Below, in pieces: positions 1-9,557 of a DNA stretch of 34,685 nt. The stretch covers positions 1 to 34,685 of the forward strand of contig ML769915.1 of NCBI GenBank assembly GCA_009733575.1. The letters run 5' to 3'. Source of the DNA: Gymnopus androsaceus JB14 (Eukaryota; Basidiomycota; Agaricomycetes; Agaricales; Omphalotaceae). A program made the position numbers and the translations under genes. The stretch's first letter is position 1. Each line of letters starts with the position of its first letter. The notes under the pieces are model-generated. The model made no database searches, was not told the origin of the DNA, and saw only the letters and a list, made by a program, of their open reading frames with translations.

Positions 1-636
1 GACATAAGGTGACTCGAACGTACATTTCTCTGGTTTTAGATAGAGACCATTTTCTTCAAGGATTTTAAGGACTTCGTGTACAATACGGCGGTGTTCTTCA
101 ATGGTGTTTGTGAATACAAGAATATCGTCCATGTATACAATTACGTGACCTTCATCAATGAGACGTTTTAGGATGTGATTCATGAATGCTTGGAATGTTG
201 CGGGAGAGTTTGTGAGACCAAAGAACATAACTGTTGGTTCGAACAACCCTCGATTAGTCCTAAATGCGGCTTTCCATTCATCACCATCCTTGATCCGAAT
301 ATTGTTGTATCCCCATCGAATGTCCATCTTTGTAAAAACCTTGGCGTCTTTAAGTTTATCGATTAGTTCTTGGATTAGAGGAAGTGGATAACGGTTTTTA
401 ATCGTCATGTCGTTGAGTTTCCTATAATCTTGAACTGGTCGTAGAGCGCCATCCTTTTTCTTGACAAAGAAGAATGGTGAAGCCATTGGAGAATTTGATG
501 GACGAATGCATCCTGATCGTAAGTTTTCTTCTAGAAACTCATCCAAGGCCTTTTATTCGTCAAGATTCAGAGGGTAGACTTTGCAGTCGACAGGGTTAGA
601 ACCAGGTGTGAGTTCAATGGCATGATCCCATGGTCG
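1..636 (-). pseudogene. Ty3/gypsy reverse transcriptase, 5' part, cut by window edge
   Basis: Read on the minus strand, this is the start of a Ty3/gypsy reverse transcriptase, which copies the element's RNA into cDNA in a cytoplasmic particle. Recognisable stretches in order are [20 protein letters not shown] (RT entry region), [37 protein letters not shown] (catalytic Asp block), [16 protein letters not shown] and [14 protein letters not shown], the YMDD active-site box near base 130. The remaining palm, thumb, RNase H and integrase would lie left of base 1. Two in-frame stops interrupt it: TAA near 551 and TGA near 640, both explicable by single C-to-T or G-to-A transitions. The TAA sits where a Gln or Glu is usual. 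It follows the protease region directly, as expected for a gypsy pol. Family assignment is secure; activity is very unlikely. Confidence 0.9.
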
Positions 637-1580
637 TCACTTAGGAAGTTCGTCAAATCCTTGTTTGTTGAATACGGCTAGGGTGTTCTTTAACGTATTG
701 ATCTGCTGTAGAAGGTTCTGACATGGCTCGTATGTGTCCGTGATCTTTGACATAACTTCCCAGTCGAATATGAAAAGTCTTTCTCCTTCTTCTAGGCGAT
801 TGAGCGAAGTTCCTTCTTCTGGATTTAGCCACCAAGGTATATAACCGCAACGAGTAGGACAACGATCAAATGTAATGGTAGAGTTTGTCCAATCTATGCT
901 AGGATTATGTTCTCTAAGCCAATCGAGACCAATGAAGATATCGGTGTTTCCAAGATTGGTAACTCCAAATTCTATTCTTTCCACATGGTCTCCGATAACT
1001 AAACGAACTTCTGCCATTGCTTCGATTGATCCGCCAGCATTTAAAGTACCATCAGCATTGTATACTGCAATTTTGATTGGGAGTTTTCGGATTGGAATAT
1101 TATGCTTCTCAACAATTCTTTATTGATACATGATCCGGTTGCTCCACAATCTAGAAGCGCATCTGCTTCTATTTGATTGCCTTTCGTGATGTCCTCGATT
1201 ATGACCGATAGTTTAAGGTCTTTGCCTTTTGTACCTCTTACGAAACGTTTACGTTTGAAGTTATTGACTGCTTCAATTGCATCAGGTACTGACAATTTCC
1301 TTATTTCCGTTACTGTTTGATCCGTTATTTCTCGTTGTCGGTTGTTAGGGACCCAAGTCCGTAATTCGCCGATTGCTCGAGAGTCATTCGATGTCCGGAT
1401 GCAATTAACCAACCATTCTGAGGAATTAAGAGCGAACCTTACAGGGTTTTCAGCCTTTTTTGGAGATGGCAAGATGGGAGTAGATTCATGTGTATTTATC
1501 GTGTATGAAATACCACTATCTACATATATAGAGCTGTCCATGTCCGAAACTGACTGAGACTCAACAGGACCTGTATTCAC
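637..1580 (-). pseudogene. Ty3/gypsy aspartic protease and linker to RT, frameshifted
   Basis: This is the N-terminal part of pol. The stretch ALLDCGATGSCINKELL near 1120-1165 is the retroviral-type aspartic protease active site, with DCG in place of the usual DSG or DTG. After about base 1115 the reading frame shifts by one. The continuation contains IAVYNADGTLNAGGSIEA and IFIGLDWLREHNPSIDW, the typical C-terminal protease segment of fungal gypsy elements, at 637-1060. The gag stop (1577-1579) overlaps the start of this frame by four bases in the -1 phase, suggesting that pol was made by frameshifting or re-initiation. The internal frameshift means no intact polyprotein could be made. Confidence 0.85.
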
Positions 1581-2701
1581 TGTTGAGATTTCACAAAACC
1601 CCAGAGCTTTCCGAGCTCCGCCTGATCTTCCTCGTTTAATGTTGTAAACGCCTGGCGTATCGTTTCTCTCTTATTTGGGCAGTCTCTTTTCATATGTCCG
1701 GGTTGTCCACACCCGAAACACTTGAATGGACCTCGTGCTCGGCCTCGATCTAGCTCCATTGGTTGGCCACTTCCTCCATAGGTGACACCAGTGCCATCTT
1801 GTCGATGAGGTTGTGGTGTCTGTGGAGTTGCTTTAGGTGCCTGCACCTGTGTTTGAGGAGTGGTTTTCGGAGCGGAGTGCCATGAGTTCGTGTTTCCGAA
1901 GCCCCAATTTCTGGTTGCTTCGTTTCTTCGACGCCAAAGGTTGTCGAGTTCAACGGTTCTTACCTTCCAACCTTGGAAGGTAGTTGGAAGATTGCCGACG
2001 CTATAGATACTATCAATAATGGGTTTGTTCACCGCGCGTTCTATTTTCTGTAGAACGTGTGGTGCATCCTTGTTGTACTGCGCCGTATTAACCAGTACTT
2101 CGAAATGTTCAAAGAATGTTGAAACCGTCTCGTCTTTTCCCTGACGAGCTCTTTCGAATTTTTCTCTGGCATCGGCATGTCTTGCTGTATCCAGATATCT
2201 TTCGTCAAGTATAGTAATAAACTCGACCCACGTTGAGTTCCAGCGTAGTCTGGCGTAATTATACTCCCGTTGGTAGTAATTTTCTACCCAGTCTCGTACT
2301 TTCTCTCCTTCCATATAGGAAAGAGCAATGTTGATCCGTTCTGTATCGGTTCGGACCTTGTTCTTTTCGTCACTCAGCCACATGCTGAGTTTTCTCTTCC
2401 ACTCCTGGTAACTCTCTTTTTCGCCTTTAAACATTGGCGGTTCCTTCAAGAGGGATTTTCCAGTAATGGAAACTGAGGAGGTAGGTGGTCCGGTTCGAGG
2501 TTCTCCAGGTTCTTCTCCTGGTGCAATGATTTCGAATCCTCTATCACGGAGGAAGCTTATCATCTCATCGAATCGAGATGGTGGAGCATGTTGTGATATA
2601 TTAGGATCGGGAATGGGTGGTATGTATGAATCTCGAAGTTCGGGATGTGCATAGGGATCATTTCGGAGGGGAGATGAAGGACGAGATCCTTGTTCGGACA
2701 T
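1577..2701 (-). CDS. gag: Ty3/gypsy Gag (capsid/nucleocapsid), 374 aa
   Basis: An intact 374-residue ORF encodes the structural Gag of the element. Residues about 85-260 form a helical retrotransposon-gag domain, with KGEKESYQEWKRKLSMWL and a FERARQGKDETVSTFFEHFE segment typical of this capsid fold. A Gln/Pro/Thr-rich linker follows, then a single CCHC zinc knuckle near residues 330-345 (CFGCGQPGHMKRDC), expected to bind the element's RNA. The N-terminus is Pro/Ser-rich. The ATG at 2701 is the first in frame and lies about 1 kb inside the LTR edge, leaving room for a leader. It is the only complete coding unit of this element in the window; pol downstream carries stops and a frameshift. Confidence 0.9.
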   Translation of the reverse strand: MSEQGSRPSSPLRNDPYAHPELRDSYIPPIPDPNISQHAPPSRFDEMISFLRDRGFEIIAPGEEPGEPRTGPPTSSVSITGKSLLKEPPMFKGEKESYQEWKRKLSMWLSDEKNKVRTDTERINIALSYMEGEKVRDWVENYYQREYNYARLRWNSTWVEFITILDERYLDTARHADAREKFERARQGKDETVSTFFEHFEVLVNTAQYNKDAPHVLQKIERAVNKPIIDSIYSVGNLPTTFQGWKVRTVELDNLWRRRNEATRNWGFGNTNSWHSAPKTTPQTQVQAPKATPQTPQPHRQDGTGVTYGGSGQPMELDRGRARGPFKCFGCGQPGHMKRDCPNKRETIRQAFTTLNEEDQAELGKLWGFVKSQQ

Positions 2702-3479
2702 GGTGTTTGGTGGTGTAAGGGTAGTAGGTGTAGTGGTTTGATCGGATGGAATGGGAGGTTTGGAATTACGAGCTTGATAAGTCGTACGATCCAGAACGGT
2801 GAGAGGTGAATGTGATCAACAACTCTCGGAATATAGAATGATGAAAAAAGGGAATGAAAGAAATAGAAAGGTGTAGGAATAGGAATGTGATAGGATGAAT
2901 ATAACGCAAGTGCGTAAAGGTCGTGTGAAGAGTGTTCACAAACAGTCTTTGCACTTGTCTTGCTGACTTAACACGGCTCTCCGACTAGGAATGGAGCAAC
3001 GTTCCGTGCGCTATGACCCCTCTCCGAAGATTGGTTATCAGTCAAAAGCTTTCGACTACCAGTACTACGAGTCGGGCTCAACGTTACTCGTGTTGTACTA
3101 TAGGTGTCTATAAGTCTAATTGGGTGCAAAGATCTGTAAGGCAAAAGGTTGGTAGAATGGTGAGCGTAGTGTGCGGGATGAGAGAATTATGATTGCGTAG
3201 CGTGGAATACAAAACGTGAAGTCTTGAGTAGCAAGAATTCACAACGTTTGTTGAAGAGTACTATTTGAATAGTATCAACAACGAGCAACGATCCGTGACG
3301 AGTGGAAGAGAGCAGCTTCAATCTTCTGTCAGCGACTAGTTCCCCACAACACGAGGTACCAGGCGTCACGACTTCTGACTTAGGCAAAAACAAGAACGAT
3401 GAGGAAAAGAGAAGATGATATTGAGAACTAGGAGGTATTGACGAGATTGAAGCTAAGGACTAAGCTACAGCTACAACTA

Positions 3480-3489
3480 CTTATATATA
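3480..3489 (-). promoter_or_regulatory. Candidate TATA box of the gypsy LTR
   Basis: TATATATAAG on the minus strand, about 300 bases inside the LTR edge and about 780 bases before the gag ATG. It is the best TATA match in the leader. Transcription would start roughly 30 bases downstream, near 3450. Confidence 0.45.
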
Positions 3490-3499
3490 CTAAAGTACA

Positions 3500-3530
3500 A
3501 ACCCTAAGCCCTATACCCTATACCCTGACC
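3500..3530. repeat. Degenerate telomere-like CCCTAA/CCCTATA tract in LTR
   Basis: ACCCTAAGCCCTATACCC and neighbouring bases form four imperfect CCCTA-type units just upstream of the LTR TATA box. Short and imperfect, so probably LTR sequence rather than a former telomere. Confidence 0.35.
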
Positions 3531-4331
3531 ATACGGTAACAATGCATGAAACGATAAAAGACAACAAGTAAACGACAATAAGTAATGATAGGTCAATCGT
3601 ACAAGTATGGACATGCTAGCATGTGTTATGATCGGAAACGATCATACTCTGATCGACAGAACTTTAATTAGTATAGTCGCGCGTCTAAACAAGCGCGCGC
3701 TTTATGTAGATATATAAGAGTAAATAAAGGAAAATGATAAGGAATAATACCATGTGTTTTGATAAGATAAGAACGTTCGTAACATTCAGCAAATACTTAC
3801 CGATCAGTAGTATGATGTGGGCGACAAGAAGGCTGTCTTGTAGCTGTTTATATACCTCTTAATGTTGAGCATGTGGTTCATTTTCAACGTTCAAACGTTC
3901 ATCGATCATCGATCAGTGACACTGACAGTGAGTTCGCTTTCAATAGGTACCCATAGGTCCTAAAGTGATCAAACTTGCTCTTCATATCACTTTTTTTGTA
4001 TGGTTGTTGCAGATTGTGTCCTGTTACTGTTTTATTTGCACTTCATCGACGCTCTGCTGTCTGCCGCGGCTCGAGTCCCAAAGTAAGATTCCAAACATAG
4101 GCAATTTGAATAAGGACTCTGACCGCTTTGACGTTTGACAACTGTCATGTTCCCATTTGACGACTGGCGAAATTCCCGCAGCCTTGGTCATATGCAGTGT
4201 TTCTAAGGCATGACACGGCACAAAATGACGTGACTCGTAATTGACATATAAATGACATGACATACTAAAATAGTTAACCAGCCTGGCATGTGGTGACATT
4301 GTACTATATTAGGTATATTAATATATTAATA

Positions 4332-4606
4332 CATCAGCAAAACCTGTATGACGTGGGCAGTGCTGGAGCGAACTGTCCAGAGTTCCCAGCGCTCCAGCGT
4401 CCCAGCACTCAGATGGTCCGGCCGATGCGGGAGGGAGCTCCCAGAAGCTCCCAGAGGCCGCAAAATTACCTTATTTGGAAATAACATATGATTTTATATT
4501 TCTGACAGCACTGGCAAGCGCTGGCCAGCGCTGGGAGCTCTGGGAGCGCTGGGAATTTTAAGTAATCCTGTGGGAATCAAAATGCAAAATACAGGTTTTG
4601 CTGATG
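4332..4606. mobile_element. Element A: 275-bp inverted-repeat element, CATCAGCAAAACCTG ends
   Basis: The left end CATCAGCAAAACCTGTAT is matched perfectly by its reverse complement at the right end; the identity extends three bases further out (ATA) on both sides. Inside each end lie palindromic tiles built from GCGCTGG, CCAGCGCT and GGGAGCTC. No ORF. It abuts the C-terminal coding block of the hAT transposase. The flanks are AT-rich (TAATA and TATAT), so a duplication cannot be defined beyond TA. Confidence 0.8.
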
Positions 4607-5250
4607 TATATGACAAAGGTTTTGAAACTCTGCAAACTTTCGGCGTATGCCCTCATATCGGTGGGTAATGCAAACATATCATCAGTTAGGGACTCAAGGT
4701 ACTCAAACTGCTCTGCTTGAGTCAGTCCTCATGAAAAACTTAGCATTCCCTTTGATTTGATACTGAATTTGAGGACTTGCAAGGCTTGCATCATCAATTC
4801 AGCACTGAGTTGACTATGTCGATTGGTGTTAGTCTCTCCAGTGGAAAAGATAATACACTCAGATGGGACAGAAGTGCCTTGGATTGGAAGAATATCTATT
4901 GCCAATCTGTAAATAGCAGGGTATCAAGTATTGTTTTCCTGGATCATTTATGTCAATATTGATTAATCATAGATCCATCTTGCTTATCTGCCAGTAGGCC
5001 AAGCTCAAAGGGGCTGAGGAGCTCTCAGCAAGATACTCACCCACTTGTTGTTCTGCAGTACACTTGTTATTGGAGTCAGAGGTTCCTGATGAGCCTTGAA
5101 GCATTCAATTGGCCCACAACATCAACAACTCCAGCTCCCCATCATCAGTGCCATCATTGAGATCAACATTCAAGTTGTTTGTGTATTTATCCACCTACAC
5201 CATTTGTTGGACTAAGGATATGGGAGAGACATGGAGTATATAGGGCAATA
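4607..5250 (-). pseudogene. hAT transposase, C-terminal dimerisation region
   Basis: Read on the minus strand, EYLAESSSAPLSLAYWQ (about 4980-5040) is followed by a probable intron ending near 4909. Then comes LAIDILPIQGTSVPSE with a downstream SQLSAELMMQALQVLKFSIK (about 4770-4910). This is the hAT C-terminal dimerisation domain, normally recognised by YW, P-x-Q, SVPSER and a final L-L-x-x-N/K-like helix. The SVPSER arginine is Cys here, and another conserved Arg is His. A TGA interrupts the stretch near 4730, before GLTQAEQFEYLESLTDDMFA. The tail ends at element A. The enzyme would have cut and joined transposon ends in the nucleus; this copy is dead. Confidence 0.75.
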
Positions 5251-5806
5251 CTGCAGAATACAAATGGAAGTAATGGATAAAGTATGGACTAGATAGGATG
5301 TCATTACTGTGTGAGTGGATGACTAAGCTAGATGCTACCCAAAAAGGATAAGTTCTAAAACCATTGAACATGGTCAGGAGTCGATGCATTAAAAAATTAA
5401 ATCAGATATAATTACCACTTGCACAAAGCAATTCTTTGCTGAAACATACTCCTCTTGGCAAAATCACTAATAAAATTCTAGCTTCATCAGTTTGGGTCAA
5501 CAGCTATGAGACATGATTAAGTATTATTGTCAGGACTTGACCTATTTCCAGGTTCCAGCTATTTTACTTATTGTTCCCATGTTGTTATCCATCCATTGGA
5601 TGCCTCCCACACTTATTTACTAATTATCCTGCCTGCCAGGCACCTCCCACACTTGATATTCATCCATCAGACCCTCCTGACACCTTACATAGCCTTCCCT
5701 ACAGTATATAACTAGACAGCCCCACCTCATGTACCCTAGTCTGTTATTACCATTGTTACTGAATTGATCCCATTTTGCTTCTGTCTCTGTCTCTGTCTCT
5801 GTCTCT
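5251..5806. other. Spacer inside the hAT remains, ending in a (TCTCTG)n tract
   Basis: No credible gene. The sequence is pyrimidine-rich on the plus strand and contains two imperfect copies of a CCTCCCACACTT motif near 5610-5660. It ends in about 27 bases of TCTCTG/TCTG repeat (5780-5806), directly against element B. Confidence 0.5.
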
Positions 5807-6488
5807 CATCAGCAAAACCTGGGTGAGCTGTAGAGAGCTACAGAGCTCTGTATAGCTCTCATAGCTCTCATAGCACTCATAGCAAGGTCCCCCTCTATCA
5901 AGAGCTATGGATTGCTATGAGTTGCTGTGGATTTCATGCAAATTACACCTGTCAGGGCAAGATTTCAATTCAAAACTAAATATATGGCTGGTTTCGGAAT
6001 CGGCGAGATGGAAATAAATATAATAAAATCAGATATTATCATCTTCATAGTGTAGCATGCAGTAGTACTAGGTGTAGTGACTCAGAAACAGAACTAACAG
6101 TAAAACTACATCACATAAATAAAACTACAGTACTAGTATGTACTGTAAATGGTTGATGCTTAATTAGAGATAAGAAACAAAGCTGAAGGCTTGAATGGGA
6201 CTTAGCGAGAATTATTGGGAATGTCCAAACTTAAGTGACTGTGAATTGGCTTGGAAAAAGGAAGGGAGAAAGGAAGGAATGGAACTTGGGGAAGTTACGA
6301 CGATGTGTCGATTCTTATATAGCAATTGGCAGGAGAATGACAGTTGTCAAAATGTTGACAGCTGGCTCAAGCACTCGGTAATCTCATAGGAGCTCATAGG
6401 AACCCATAGCAGCTCATAGTCCTATGGAAACTATGAGCTACTATGATTTGTTATAGCTGCTATAACAATCATCCAGGTTTTGCTGATG
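5807..6488. mobile_element. Element B: 682-bp element of the CATCAGCAAAACCTG family
   Basis: Starts CATCAGCAAAACCTGG and ends with the exact complement, CCAGGTTTTGCTGATG. Both subterminal zones are tiled with a motif different from element A: AGCTCTCATAG and CTCATAGCA on the left, and AGCTCATAG, CTATGAGCT and TATAGCTGCTATA on the right. The eight bases before and after it agree at seven positions (CTGTCTCT and CTGTCTCG), which would fit an 8-bp target duplication; the left flank is simple repeat, so this may be chance. No convincing ORF. Confidence 0.75.
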
Positions 6489-6991
6489 CTGTCTCGTTAT
6501 TCTGACTAGTGTGCCTTTTGTGTTCCACCTGAAGGCTCACTGTCATCTGCATCAACCACTGGGCTTCATCTGTAGATTCCTATATCTATGTCTGAAGCTC
6601 ATTGTCTCTTATATCTTGTGCTGGGCTTCATCCATAGATCCTATATCTCCATCCAAGGCTCACAGACTTATCTTGATTTACAACTTTACAACTGCAGCTC
6701 TCTTAGAGCTTCTACTTGGGCTGCAGGACTCTTTCTAAACCATTATTATTCCATCCAACACCTCCCCTTCTATCTGGTTCATCCCACTTTTGGCCCTATT
6801 CCATCCACTTTCATCCACTTTGCCGATATTCCACCCACATTTCCCTATTTTGCTCAACTACACTTGTGGTGCCACTCAATTCCTTCATAATCCATCCATG
6901 TCTATCCTACTCTGCTTGTTGCACCTTGGAGTAGTTGCTGTTCATTGCATACAACACCAACAGTACCATACAGACCCACCCTTACAGCATG
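6489..6991. other. Spacer between elements B and C
   Basis: No recognised gene. An imperfect tandem duplication of about 62 bases spans roughly 6530-6670, with CTGGGCTTCATC recurring beside TAGAT-CCTATATCT. Several long plus-strand frames are open here, but they overlap in different phases and show no domain, so I read them as composition-driven. Confidence 0.45.
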
Positions 6992-7213
6992 CATCAGCAA
7001 AACCTGTATGTTGCCAGAGCAGTCAGAGCATTGAATTGATGCTCTGGAGTGCTCTGGAGTGCTTTGAGTGCTCTGGCCACTCTGAAGCTGTAGGAGCTGA
7101 TGGAATTGATTGCTAGCTGTCACAGAATGTCAGGCAAGTAATGTAAAAGGAAGGTGTTGCAACATGTTACAACACCTTCCTTTTATATCACATAACTGAC
7201 AACTGGCAATATA

Positions 7214-7293
7214 CTCGCTACCCGGAAAAGTAACCGGAATTTTTTGTGCCGGGCTGGCCGGCAAAAATTCCGGTTACTTTTCCGGGTAGCGAG
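7214..7293. mobile_element. 80-bp hairpin MITE nested in element C, flanked by TA
   Basis: Bases 7209-7244 and 7263-7298 are perfect reverse complements over 36 positions, with CTCGCTACCCGGAAAAGT at the tip. The 18-base centre itself folds as GCCGG/CCGGC. The related element D lacks this segment at the corresponding place. The unit is bounded by TA on both sides, fitting a Tc1/mariner-type TA target, though the family is not identified. Confidence 0.75.
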
Positions 7294-7320
7294 TATATGT
7301 GGGAAACTGCCAGAATGTTG

Positions 7321-7329
7321 TATAAAAGG
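7321..7329 (+). promoter_or_regulatory. TATA-like box inside element C
   Basis: TATAAAAGG lies about 330 bases into element C and is conserved in element D (TATAAAAGGTG near 29770). The conservation between diverged copies suggests that it matters to the element, for example as a pol II promoter, but no product downstream is recognised. Confidence 0.4.
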
Positions 7330-7884
7330 CGCCGCTGTTCAACTCCAAGTTGAACGTTGAACTTGTACTTTTTTTCTTACTTCCTTCCAGTGTCGCAACT
7401 TGGTCGCAACTTGGTCCACATATATTTCCTCTCTTGGTCAGTTCTTATCTATTTCCAGCATCAATTGACTAATATTTAGTAATGTCCAAAGGTTGTGGAG
7501 GCATAAGCAGACCTAGAGAGTGAGAGATGGGGGAAACAGAAATTGGGAATCATTGACTAGCCACTTAGTAGTAGTAGTACTTATGTTGACTGTGCGCACA
7601 CTTATACAATAAATGATGCATATGAACTCGCTATTATTATTGCCTGGTTACCATGTGAAATTTCTCAATTAAAATTTAAATGGGGTTCAATGATGGGTGG
7701 TCTCCAGAGAGCGCCAGAGCACTCCAGAGCACTCTGGAGAACATACATGTTTTGCTGATACGCTCTTCTTTTGCCTGACTCAGAGCACTCTGGAGCACTC
7801 TGGAGCTACTATCCTTGCTCTGGCTGCTCCAGAAGCTCTGGAGAGCTCTAGAGCACTCTGGAGTACATACAGGTTTTGCTGATG

Positions 7885-9060
7885 TGGTTACTGAGGTTGC
7901 TCATATTGGTCTCAGCTTATATCTAGGCATGAGACATTTGGGATACACTGGTTTGAGATCCATTTCATGCACTGAGTCTCACAATTATTGCTCTGAGAAC
8001 TGAAAACTAACTCATTGCCAATGTGTATGCAGGAATTCCCTAGATAACATTCATATGGTCCTCAAGCTTGTCCATTCCAGTGGATATAGCAGTTCTGAAA
8101 GCTTCTGATGTGTGGATATTCCTGATGCAATGCCTCCCATTTTCCAAAAATGGCCTCAAATGCAGGGATAGCATCACAAAGAGTCAGTGTCTTCTCTGCA
8201 GATAGACACTGTTGAAAGAGATGAGGCACCTGAAGAGGATGTTAGAAACTGAGTAGCTTGAAATTGTCAAGACTGAAACATATTCATACATCTAATGCAG
8301 CTTTCACCTCTTCAAGAAGTTCCCAATCATTGTCTGCTGGCAAGTATGTTGGTGCCATTTCATGGAAATCATCCAACACAAAAAAACTTGAAATCACCTA
8401 TGCAAAAAAAAGGTATCAGCATGGGAAAGAGTGTAGACAAGCATGCCTTACCAATGGATGCCCAATCTACCATTGCATATGTTGATCAATGATGACCAGT
8501 GGATATCAACATCAAGAATAAGCTGGAGATCTTTCTTAACCATGTCTTTAGCATACTTCATGAAATGAGTATGTCAAAGTTCAGAACCCCATATCTAATA
8601 AAAATGCAACAGAAGGACATTTATTGTCTATTTGGACAATACAATACTCACCATCTTCATGAGGGAATGAAACCAGGCAATACTAAAACCATTCCTAAGG
8701 ATTTCAAGTTCAGAAAGCATTGCTTTACATGTAAGATTGATAATGTGTGTAAAAACATCTTGGTCAAACATATGCATAAGACTTGTTGATTCAATAAGAA
8801 GATAATCAAGAGATTAGTGCTAGCTTACCATATACAATGCTCTTGAGGATCCCACTCTGCATGTACACCACAATAACGGAGAATTCTTGCAAATGTGGCC
8901 ATGAACATGTCATTGTTCTGGATCTTATTGGATGTGACGTAACTAGCCTAAACAAAATTGCCAGTAGCCAAGCTCATAGACTGATATAAGTTTTACCTTG
9001 TGCAAGATACCCATTTTGTCCATCACAGACACAAATGCCTCTCATAAAGGATGAAAGGAA
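7885..9060 (-). pseudogene. hAT transposase, central region, intron-containing
   Basis: Minus-strand reading gives, in order: AFVSVMDKMGILHK; an intron (GTAAAA..TTTAG, about 8950-8997); TSNKIQNNDMFMATFARILR with a diverged catalytic-core NN-x-x-F motif; EWDPQEHC; an intron; LMHMFDQDVFTHIINLTCKA, the usual C-x-x-H-x-x-N-L block; and further on ADNDWELLEEVKAALDV (8310-8370). After an intron (8227-8273) come VPHLFQQCLSAEKTLTLCDA, GKWEALHQEYPHIRSFQT and KLEDHMN. These are standard landmarks of fungal hAT transposases. Stops and frame changes are present, and the end is cut by element C. The C-terminus continues at 5250. Confidence 0.75.
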
Positions 9061-9557
9061 TAGCTAGTATGTAGTCACAGTATGGCATGATATACCACTC
9101 AGAAAATAAACAAAATTCAAGAAGTAAAACTATGACTACATGAGTGGTACTACAAAACCAAAATGAGGATAGATGTCTGGCATCAATATTACAAAGCCTC
9201 TCTGAGTGGAGAAAGCCTTCAGGCTTCTATGAACGAGCTTGCAGAAAATCAAATCAAGACCTGCTTTGCCTTAACAAAATGTATAATTCCGATGCTTGTG
9301 GTGACCATGTTCAATGCAAACTTTGTACAGTAGGTACCTCTGAGTCAGCAGATGGCACTGGTGACACTGACAGTGAGTAGTACATCGATTAATTTAGACA
9401 CAACAGGACACAACTAGAGGCTTGGACACATGTCACCGGTATTCTCGAAATTCTTGAAAAGTGCCATGCCTGATGCATGCAGCTTTGGATTAGCCATACT
9501 CATACATATAAATTCATTGCTTCTCCGCACCTCTTCATTCATCGTCACCCTTCCATC

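Larger units (their letters stand above)
2702..3784 (-). mobile_element. 5' LTR and untranslated leader of the gypsy element
   Basis: On the minus strand the element appears to begin with TGTTACGAACGTTC at 3784, a TGTTA start common in fungal gypsy LTRs. The stretch down to gag has no ORF and holds a TATA box and a plausible transcription start. I could not place the inner LTR edge or the primer binding site, because the second LTR lies outside the window. A boundary between about 2990 and 3190 seems likeliest. Confidence 0.6.
6992..7884. mobile_element. Element C: 893-bp element of the CATCAGCAAAACCTG family
   Basis: Starts CATCAGCAAAACCTGTATG and ends CAGGTTTTGCTGATG. The subterminal tiles are GCTCTGGAGT and its complement, unlike elements A and B but like D. 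The interior aligns with element D: a TATAAAAGG box at about 7321, a TTCAACTC..TTGAAC palindrome, a run ending in TTTTTTTCTTAC, and then GTTCTTAT..CAGCAT. A second, slightly diverged right end (CATGTTTTGCTGATA, 7746-7760) lies 124 bases inside the outer one. It interrupts the hAT transposase coding sequence on its right flank. An 80-bp hairpin element is nested at 7214. Confidence 0.8.
3916..9378 (-). mobile_element. Remains of a hAT DNA transposon with nested insertions (outer limits tentative)
   Basis: Two minus-strand blocks encode consecutive parts of one hAT transposase: the middle at 7885-9060 and the C-terminal dimerisation region at 4607-5250. The order is correct for a single gene read from high to low coordinates. 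Elements B and C sit between the blocks and A at the 3' end. An identical 18-base sequence, GTGACACTGACAGTGAGT, occurs at 3916-3933 and 9361-9378, just outside the coding remains. It contains CACTG-A-CAGTG, reminiscent of hAT ends that begin CAGTG. I use it as the tentative outer limit. No 8-bp duplication could be confirmed. Confidence 0.5.

Noticed and set aside
3500..3530. CCCTAA-like tract as evidence of a former telomere
   Set aside because: Only a few imperfect units, embedded in an LTR next to its TATA box.
6511..7123. Several overlapping ORFs of 70-110 codons on both strands
   Set aside because: Phases overlap on pyrimidine-rich sequence and part lies inside element C; no domain or consistent splice structure.
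9144..9380. Plus-strand ORF ending in an acidic GDTDSE tail
   Set aside because: It lies opposite the hAT region, its end is the 18-bp direct repeat also found non-coding at 3916, and no domain is visible.
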